From: Mesorhizobium sp. B2-7-2
Lineage (GTDB): Bacteria > Pseudomonadota > Alphaproteobacteria > Rhizobiales > Rhizobiaceae
Assembly: GCF_006440775.1 (NCBI RefSeq)
Contig: NZ_VFTZ01000013.1
Location: 62,001-126,000 of the forward strand
Length of the DNA stretch: 64,000 nucleotides
Reading direction: 5' to 3'
The position numbers were made by a program, and so were the translations under genes. Numbering within the stretch: position 1 is the first letter of the stretch; the number at the start of each line of letters is the position of its first letter. The notes below the pieces were generated by a model that had not been told where the DNA came from, made no database searches, and was given only the letters and a program-made list of their open reading frames with translations. Of the stretch, positions 59,517 through 64,000 are shown in pieces.

Positions 59517-59826
59517 CCCGCGGGCAGGCGAGATTATCGCCGTTCATGTCCGTGAAAGTCAGCGCAAACGCTGGCGATTGGCTGAAGCCCCCAGCCTCGT
59601 CATTCCAGGGCGGAGCAGCCGCGAAGCGGCGTCGCGGAGACCCTGGAATCCATTTCCGTGACCTGGGGAGTGGAATGCCGCGGAGCAGAATTCTGCACCG
59701 CGGCAACGCTCATGTGTCACGGAATGGATCCTTGGGTCTGCGCGCGTCGCTTCGCTCCTTGCTCCGCCCGTGGATGACGATTGCGATGAGCGTTTCGCCA
59801 ACCGCTAGGGCATACCTATGCAAACA
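59517..59826. repeat. family B long inverted repeat, tandem neighbour (B7)
   Basis: This is a second copy immediately after B6, nearly identical in the inner arms (TCATTCCAGGGCGGAGCAGC; CCTTGCTCCGCCCGTGGATG) but with degenerate outer ends (GCAGGCCCCGCGG left; ACCGCTAGGGC right). It ends about 4 bases before the stop codon of the minus-strand HAD gene at 59831. Together B6 and B7 fill the 683-base gap; no gene is present there. Confidence 0.85.
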
Positions 59827-59830
59827 CCGT

Positions 59831-60538
59831 TCAGGCCACGACGTCGACGATCGCGGTCAGGAAGCCCGCGAGGTCGTCGGTGACGAAATCGACATCGTCC
59901 TCGTTTGCAGGGTCGCGTTCCCAGATCTCCGAGAAGGTCGGCTCGAAATTGCGCGGCACCACCAGCACCGTCGTCATGCCGAGCGTTTTCGGCACGGCCA
60001 GATTGCGCGCCAGATCCTCGAACATCACCGCATTGTGTCCTGTCACCGAGTGCAATTCGGCAAAGCGCTCATAGGTCTGGCGCTCCGGCTTGGGATTCAG
60101 CCCCGCCGCGACGATGTCGAAGATGGCGTCGAAATGTTCCAGTATGCCGAGCTGGCGCGCGGTGCGTTCGGCGTGCCTGCGGTCGCCATTGGTGAAGATA
60201 AACTTGCGCCCGGGAAGCTGGCGGATCGCCGCGCCCAGCACCGGATCCGGCACCAGCCGCGAATAGTCGATGTCGTGCACCTTCTCGAGGAAATCGTCGG
60301 GATCGATGCCGTGCCGCTTCATCAGCCCGTTCAGCGTCGTGCCGTATTCCAGGTAGAGCTCCTTCTGCAGCTTGCGCGCGTCGTCGCGCGAAAGCGTCAG
60401 CAGCTCGCCGACATAGGCGGTCATCTTCACGTCGATCTGCGCGAACAGGTTCGAGTGATGCGGATAGAGCGTGTTGTCGAGGTCGAACACCCAGTCCGTG
60501 ACATGGGCAAAGCGGGCGGGATCGGGTGTCGTTGTCAT
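59831..60538 (-). CDS. HAD-family pyrimidine 5'-nucleotidase (235 aa)
   Basis: This is a class IA HAD hydrolase: V-F-D-L-D-N-T-L-Y near residue 18 (nucleophile and acid Asp), a helical cap containing L-Y-L-E-Y-G-T-T-L-N-G-L, F-I-F-T-N-G-D motif II, K-P-E-R motif III and V-M-F-E-D-L motif IV. D-N-T-L-Y-P and the Y-x-x-Y-G-T-T-L block are typical of the pyrimidine 5'-nucleotidase (SDT1/PynA-like) group. It dephosphorylates UMP or CMP-type nucleotides. It is divergent from the diguanylate cyclase gene. Confidence 0.9.
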   Translation of the reverse strand: MTTTPDPARFAHVTDWVFDLDNTLYPHHSNLFAQIDVKMTAYVGELLTLSRDDARKLQKELYLEYGTTLNGLMKRHGIDPDDFLEKVHDIDYSRLVPDPVLGAAIRQLPGRKFIFTNGDRRHAERTARQLGILEHFDAIFDIVAAGLNPKPERQTYERFAELHSVTGHNAVMFEDLARNLAVPKTLGMTTVLVVPRNFEPTFSEIWERDPANEDDVDFVTDDLAGFLTAIVDVVA

Positions 60539-60688
60539 GGATTTCTTATGGCATGCCGGCCAGGAGTTTATCCACAACTTATACGCGTCACGAATTGCGA
60601 AAATGGCGTGTCGCTTCAAATTTTAAAAGTCCCGGAAAGGTCGCCTTTAACGCTTGCTGGCACAGAAGCTTTCCGTTGGGAGCAAGTG

Positions 60689-61450
60689 ATGAGTCGCATA
60701 TTTCTGAGGGCCGCTGCCGTGGCGTTCGCTTCGGTCGCCGTCTCGCTGTTGTTGACGCTGATTGTGGTTCCGGCAATGGGCTTTGCTATGAGCCGCACCG
60801 TCTGGCTGGCCTCGACGGTTTGCCCGCTCGTGCTCGCCTGGGCCGCCAGCGCCAGCAGCTTCTGGCAGAGCGGCCGGCTGAAGAATGCCCATCGCGAGCT
60901 TGCCCGGGCCCATGCGCAGCTCGCGGCGGCGCACAGGCGCCTGTCGGAAAAGGCAAGCCGCGACGACATGACCGGCATGCTCAACCGCGAGACCTTTTTC
61001 GCCGCGCTCGACGGCTCGCGGCGCAAGAGCGATCGCGGCGCGCTGCTCATCATCGACGCCGATCACTTCAAGAGGATCAATGACAGCTACGGTCATCTGA
61101 CCGGAGACGAAGCGCTGCTTTTGATTGCCGGCGCCATCGAACGCGGCATTCGCAGCGGCGACGTGCTCGGCCGCATCGGCGGCGAGGAATTCGCGGCTTT
61201 CCTGGTCGGCGCCAGCGAACCGGAAGCCAAGCATATCGCCGAACGCATCCGCCGCGAGGTCGAGCTGATCCGTTTCCGCCCGGTCGACGAGCGGACCGTG
61301 CCGCTCACGGTGTCGATCGGCGGCGTCTGCTGCGGCGAGAGCGCGACGGTTTCGGATTTGATGCGCGCCGCCGACCGCAGGCTTTACGCGGCAAAGAACC
61401 GCGGCCGCAATCTTTCGATCCTCGACCGCGAACTGCCCGAGGCGGCATGA
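60689..61450 (+). CDS. membrane diguanylate cyclase (253 aa)
   Basis: Two membrane segments (about 8-32 and 37-58) are followed by a short coiled coil (N-A-H-R-E-L-A-R-A-H-A-Q-L) and a GGDEF domain. The active signature is G-G-E-E-F at 164-168, with D-A-D-H-F-K for metal and a product-inhibition I-site R-S-G-D at 155-158, five residues upstream. It should therefore make c-di-GMP and be feedback regulated. ATG 60689 has GGGAG upstream. The window also encodes a likely c-di-GMP phosphodiesterase at 16885. Confidence 0.94.
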   Translation: MSRIFLRAAAVAFASVAVSLLLTLIVVPAMGFAMSRTVWLASTVCPLVLAWAASASSFWQSGRLKNAHRELARAHAQLAAAHRRLSEKASRDDMTGMLNRETFFAALDGSRRKSDRGALLIIDADHFKRINDSYGHLTGDEALLLIAGAIERGIRSGDVLGRIGGEEFAAFLVGASEPEAKHIAERIRREVELIRFRPVDERTVPLTVSIGGVCCGESATVSDLMRAADRRLYAAKNRGRNLSILDRELPEAA

Positions 61451-61467
61451 AGCCTCGCCGCAGGCGT

Positions 61468-61575
61468 CATGCATGTCGCCCAAAAGTGCGCAGCGGTTTT
61501 GGGACAACGACATGTATCAAAACAAAAATTCAAAAAGCGCGGCGCCTGAATCGGGTTCAGCGCGACGCGCTTTAG
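61468..61575. repeat. family C repeat plus linked palindrome
   Basis: GCATGTCGCCCAAAAGTGCG and GGTTTTGGGACAACGACATG (61470-61513) are the paired arms. They are followed by GCGCGGCGCCTGAATCGG / TTCAGCGCGACGCGC (61539-61570), as at 37972-38117. The unit begins 18 bases after the diguanylate cyclase stop. The rest of the gap to 61728 holds no clear gene. Confidence 0.8.
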
Positions 61576-61728
61576 GAATGCCCTAACCATGTCCATATTC
61601 AACCGCGCTAAGCTTCCTGGTGTAACGCCGTTTTCACCTGGGTCTGGCACGGAATTGGCCTCCCAGGCGGTATGTGTGCCGTTGAGGAACGGCATGCGTG
61701 GATCGAGGCCCCTGTCGAGAGACGTGTC

Positions 61729-61887
61729 ATGAGCAGGTTCATGAGAAAAATGTCGCGCCGCGCGATCGTGCAGGCGCTGCTCGCGCTGCCCGCCCTGTCG
61801 CTGTTCCGCAGCCAGCAACCCGTGGCCGACGCCGACGACATCGTCGAGGTCAATGGCTGGATCCTGCGGCGAAGCGACCTCGCATGA
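61729..61887 (+). CDS. Tat-signal mini-protein coupled to the GMC oxidoreductase (52 aa)
   Basis: The protein reads M-S-R-F-M-R-K-M-S-R-R-A-I-V-Q followed by A-L-L-A-L-P-A-L-S-L-F: a twin-arginine motif (S-R-R-A-I-V) and hydrophobic core. A short tail follows, ending V-E-V-N-G-W-I-L-R-R-S-D-L-A. The stop overlaps the oxidoreductase start (ATGA). It may be a small subunit or Tat-dependent anchor for the dehydrogenase, which has no signal of its own. The start at ATG 61729 is preferred over 61672 because the Tat motif would be near the N terminus. Confidence 0.65.
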   Translation: MSRFMRKMSRRAIVQALLALPALSLFRSQQPVADADDIVEVNGWILRRSDLA

Positions 61888-63323
61888 TCTTCGACAGCTA
61901 CGAGGCCTACAAGCAGGCCGGCTTCAGACCCAAGGCGTGCATTCTCGGCTCCGGCCCGGCCGGCATGACGATCGCCAGGAAGCTCGGCTCAGCCGGCATC
62001 CCGGTCGTCGTCCTCGAAGCGGGTTCGCGCGAGTTCAGCGACGAGTCGCAGGATTTCTACCGCGGCAAGACGGTCGGCGATTTCTATTTCGACCTCGACA
62101 TCACCAGGCTGCGCTTCATGGGCGGCTCGTCCAACCACTGGGCCGGCTGGTGCCGCGTGCTCGACAGCCAAGACTTCGAGCCCAAGGCCTGGGCGCCGGA
62201 CACCGGCTGGCCGATCGGCCGCGCCGACATCGAGCCCTATCTTGGCGAGGTCCACGATATCCTCGAGCTTCCAGCCTTCCGTCCCGACGTCCCGGTTTCG
62301 GACGACATCCGCTGGGTGCAGTTGATCAAGAGCCCGGCGGTTCGCTTCGGCGAGAAGTTCGCCGACGAGCTCGACAAGAGCAGGAACATCGCCGTCGTGC
62401 TCAACACCTATGCGACCGAGCTCACCGGCGACGGCAAGCGCGTCACCGGCGCGAAGCTCTGGTCGAACGGCCAGGATGCCGGCACCTTCGCGGCGGACTA
62501 TTTCGTCACCTGCACCGGCGGGCTGGAGAACTCGCGGCTGCTGTTGTGGTCGAATGAGCGCTCGAATGGCGGCGCGGTGCCGAACGCGGCGGCGCTCGGC
62601 CGCTACTGGATGGAGCATCCGACGTTCCAGGGTGGCAATGCCATCCTCGCCAATTATTCGGAGTTCGAGGTCGACGCCTCGAGCGAAGCCTTCTTCTCGC
62701 CGACGCTTGCCGCGATGGAGCGGCTGCAGATCATGAATTTCGGTATCCGCCTGATCGAGTCGCCCTATCCCAATGTCAAGAAATTGATCGCCGATCTCGC
62801 CTGCACGGCGCCCGACATGGCGGAATGGATGTCTTCCCAGCTGGACCAGAGGCTGCACTGCGCCGCCCAGCTTTACGTCGCCTGGGAGCAGGCGCCGCTT
62901 GCCTCCAACCAGATCGCGCTGTCGAAGGCCGACGTCGACCACGCCGGCGTGCCGCGCATCGAATTGCACTGGAAGAAGTCGCCGCTCGAGCGCCGCACGC
63001 TGCTCGAAGGCCTCAGGCTTTTCGGCACGACCATGGCGCAGAAGAATCTCGGCCGCGTCCGCATCGACGACTGGATCGGCAATGGCGGCGATTACCCGAC
63101 CAATGAGGAAACGGCCGGCCACCACCATATGGGCGGCACCCGCATGGGCACCGACATCTTGAAGAGCGTCGTCGACGCCAATTGCAAGGTGCACGGCATG
63201 GACAATCTCTATGTCGGCGGCTCGTCGGTGTTCTGCACGTCGGGCCAGTGCAACCCGACGACGACCATCACCGCGCTTGCCTGCCGCCTGGGCGAGCATC
63301 TGGGCAAGGTGATCGTCGTCTGA
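61884..63323 (+). CDS. GMC family FAD-dependent oxidoreductase (479 aa)
   Basis: The FAD-binding motif is A-C-I-L-G-S-G-P-A-G-M-T-I-A-R-K (residues about 18-33). F-M-G-G-S-S-N-H-W-A-G (FAD-pyrophosphate loop) lies near 80, and T-G-G-L-E-N-S-R-L-L mid-protein. The C-terminal GMC_oxred_C region has G-H-H-H-M-G-G-T-R-M-G and V-G-G-S-S-V-F-C-T-S-G-Q-C-N-P-T-T-T, including the catalytic His and Asn. It oxidises an alcohol or sugar; the electron acceptor and substrate are unknown. It is translationally coupled to a Tat-signal mini-protein. Confidence 0.9.
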   Translation: MIFDSYEAYKQAGFRPKACILGSGPAGMTIARKLGSAGIPVVVLEAGSREFSDESQDFYRGKTVGDFYFDLDITRLRFMGGSSNHWAGWCRVLDSQDFEPKAWAPDTGWPIGRADIEPYLGEVHDILELPAFRPDVPVSDDIRWVQLIKSPAVRFGEKFADELDKSRNIAVVLNTYATELTGDGKRVTGAKLWSNGQDAGTFAADYFVTCTGGLENSRLLLWSNERSNGGAVPNAAALGRYWMEHPTFQGGNAILANYSEFEVDASSEAFFSPTLAAMERLQIMNFGIRLIESPYPNVKKLIADLACTAPDMAEWMSSQLDQRLHCAAQLYVAWEQAPLASNQIALSKADVDHAGVPRIELHWKKSPLERRTLLEGLRLFGTTMAQKNLGRVRIDDWIGNGGDYPTNEETAGHHHMGGTRMGTDILKSVVDANCKVHGMDNLYVGGSSVFCTSGQCNPTTTITALACRLGEHLGKVIVV

Positions 63324-63411
63324 TCTCGACCGTGCTGCGCATTCATCAATGCGGCACACGCCTGCAGAGCGATCAGCTGGCCAGGATCAAGCCCGAGCCT
63401 GACAAGGCATA

Positions 63412-63801
63412 GCCAGAGGATCAGCGCAGGATTTTGAAAAATTGCCGTTTGTCGACGGGCACGATTTTCACCGTTCCTTTCGGTGAAATCAGCGCAGACG
63501 CTGGCGATTGGCGGAAGCCTTCCAACCTCGTCATTCCAGGGCGGAGCAGCCGCGAAGCGGCGTCGCGGAGGCCCTGGAATCCATTCCTTGACTCTGATCA
63601 AAGAGTGCCGCTGAGCAGAATTCTGCACCGCGGCAGCGCTCATGCGACACGGAATGGATCCTCGGGTCTGCGCGCGTCGCTTCGCTCCTTGCTCCGCCCC
63701 GTGGATGACGACTGGGTGGGCGTTTCGGCTAACCGCCAAGGCATGGCATCTGCCAACGCAAACATGGCCAACCGGTCAAAATCCCTGTGCTGGGGAACTA
63801 A
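63412..63801. repeat. family B long inverted repeat (B8)
   Basis: The left end is degenerate (GCAGGATTTTGAAAAATTGCC at 63426). The inner arms TCATTCCAGGGCGGAGCAGC and CTTGCTCCGCCCCGTGGATG and the right end GTCAAAATCCCTGTGCTGGG...GGAACTAA (to about 63801) are clear. It does not touch a recognised stop codon, unlike most copies. Positions 63324-63411 show no gene. Confidence 0.85.
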
Positions 63802-63890
63802 TTGCAAAAAGCACAAAGCGGCTCAGCAGCCTGCCGGCAGCTGAACCGCCCTGGATGTCGGTTGGGCGAGAACCGACCTCAGAGCAATTC

Positions 63891-63956
63891 CAGGAAAAGT
63901 GCGTTGCGGTTTGGGCTCGGCGACTTCGCCGTAGCCTCCGTCCGGAATTGCGTAAA
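63891..63956. repeat. family D repeat (D4)
   Basis: AGAGCAATTCCAGGAAAAGTG and CCGTCCGGAATTGCGTAAA form the arms, with an insertion GGCTCGGCGACTTCGCCG between them. It ends just before the stop codon of the partial gene at the window edge. Confidence 0.75.
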
Positions 63957-63962
63957 CAACAC

Positions 63963-64000
63963 TCAGACCGTCGCCGGGTCGAGCGCCGGCTGGCCCTTGA
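63963..64000 (-). CDS. possible C-terminal end of a gene cut by the window edge
   Basis: On the minus strand a frame runs from the edge to TGA (63963-63965), reading K-G-Q-P-A-L-D-P-A-T-V. The position of the stop directly beside a family D repeat, as for other genes here, is the only support. No family can be named. Confidence 0.35.
   Translation of the reverse strand, partial: KGQPALDPATV

Noticed and set aside
59000..61450. 816-codon plus-strand frame running into the diguanylate cyclase
   Set aside because: It reads through family B repeats and antisense to the HAD gene. The cyclase starts at ATG 60689 with a ribosome binding site and membrane segments.

Overview
The window looks like chromosomal DNA of an alphaproteobacterium of the order Hyphomicrobiales (Rhizobiales), most probably Mesorhizobium or a close relative. 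The reasons are the high GC content, the PmtA-type phospholipid N-methyltransferase, an arylamine N-acetyltransferase, the dapD/dapE and def/fmt/truA neighbourhoods, and several families of palindromic intergenic repeats of the rhizobial kind. This assignment comes from protein character and repeat style, not from a database search. About 68 genes are supported. I see no rRNA, tRNA, CRISPR array, prophage or intact insertion sequence.

Layout. 1-7.1 kb: small membrane proteins; two paralogous cysteine-rich secreted proteins alternating with two copies of a repeat-bounded DUF559 nuclease-like gene; a CDGSH iron-sulfur protein; a cupredoxin; and a HyuA-type hydantoinase. 7.1-13.3 kb: malate synthase G, a DUF308-like/TetR pair with a candidate operator, ComM (YifB) and glutathione synthetase. 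13.3-18.2 kb: a lipid-linked sugar-transfer module (GtrA-like flippase, polyprenyl-phosphate glycosyltransferase, GT-C-like membrane protein) and a GGDEF-EAL protein. 18.8-22 kb: a translationally coupled De Ley-Doudoroff galactose operon (SDR dehydrogenase, DgoK, DgoA, SMP-30 lactonase). 22.5-29.6 kb: ATP-grasp protein, DUF1330, PyrF, FMN reductase, PmtA, DnaJ and DnaK. 30-35.2 kb: a ribose-type ABC importer with a divergent LacI regulator and a pair of near-identical operators.

35.2-45.7 kb: IMPase-like phosphatase, two LLM flavin oxidoreductases, NAT, AI-2E-type permease, a SugE/Gdx exporter behind a guanidine-II (mini-ykkC) riboswitch, a CDF transporter, a GFA protein and RmuC. 45.8-54.7 kb: def, a VapBC module, fmt, GNAT, truA, then dapE and dapD with small membrane proteins and a PanE-like reductase. 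54.8-59.1 kb: LOG-family protein, a NarL-type response regulator, a histidine kinase without a sensor domain, and three consecutive Gly-Asn-repeat exported proteins. 59.8-63.3 kb: HAD pyrimidine nucleotidase, membrane diguanylate cyclase, and a Tat-like mini-protein coupled to a GMC oxidoreductase.

The strongest unexplained signals are these. (i) Family A is a palindromic element whose larger form encloses a DUF559 gene, an arrangement reminiscent of REP/RAYT elements. (ii) Family B is a set of long inverted repeats of about 370 bp whose CTAG-like ends coincide with the stop codons of neighbouring genes. (iii) The Gly-Asn repeat protein locus is built from GGCAAC-type hexanucleotide DNA. (iv) A guanidine riboswitch controls an SMR exporter. 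All functions below are inferred from sequence character alone.
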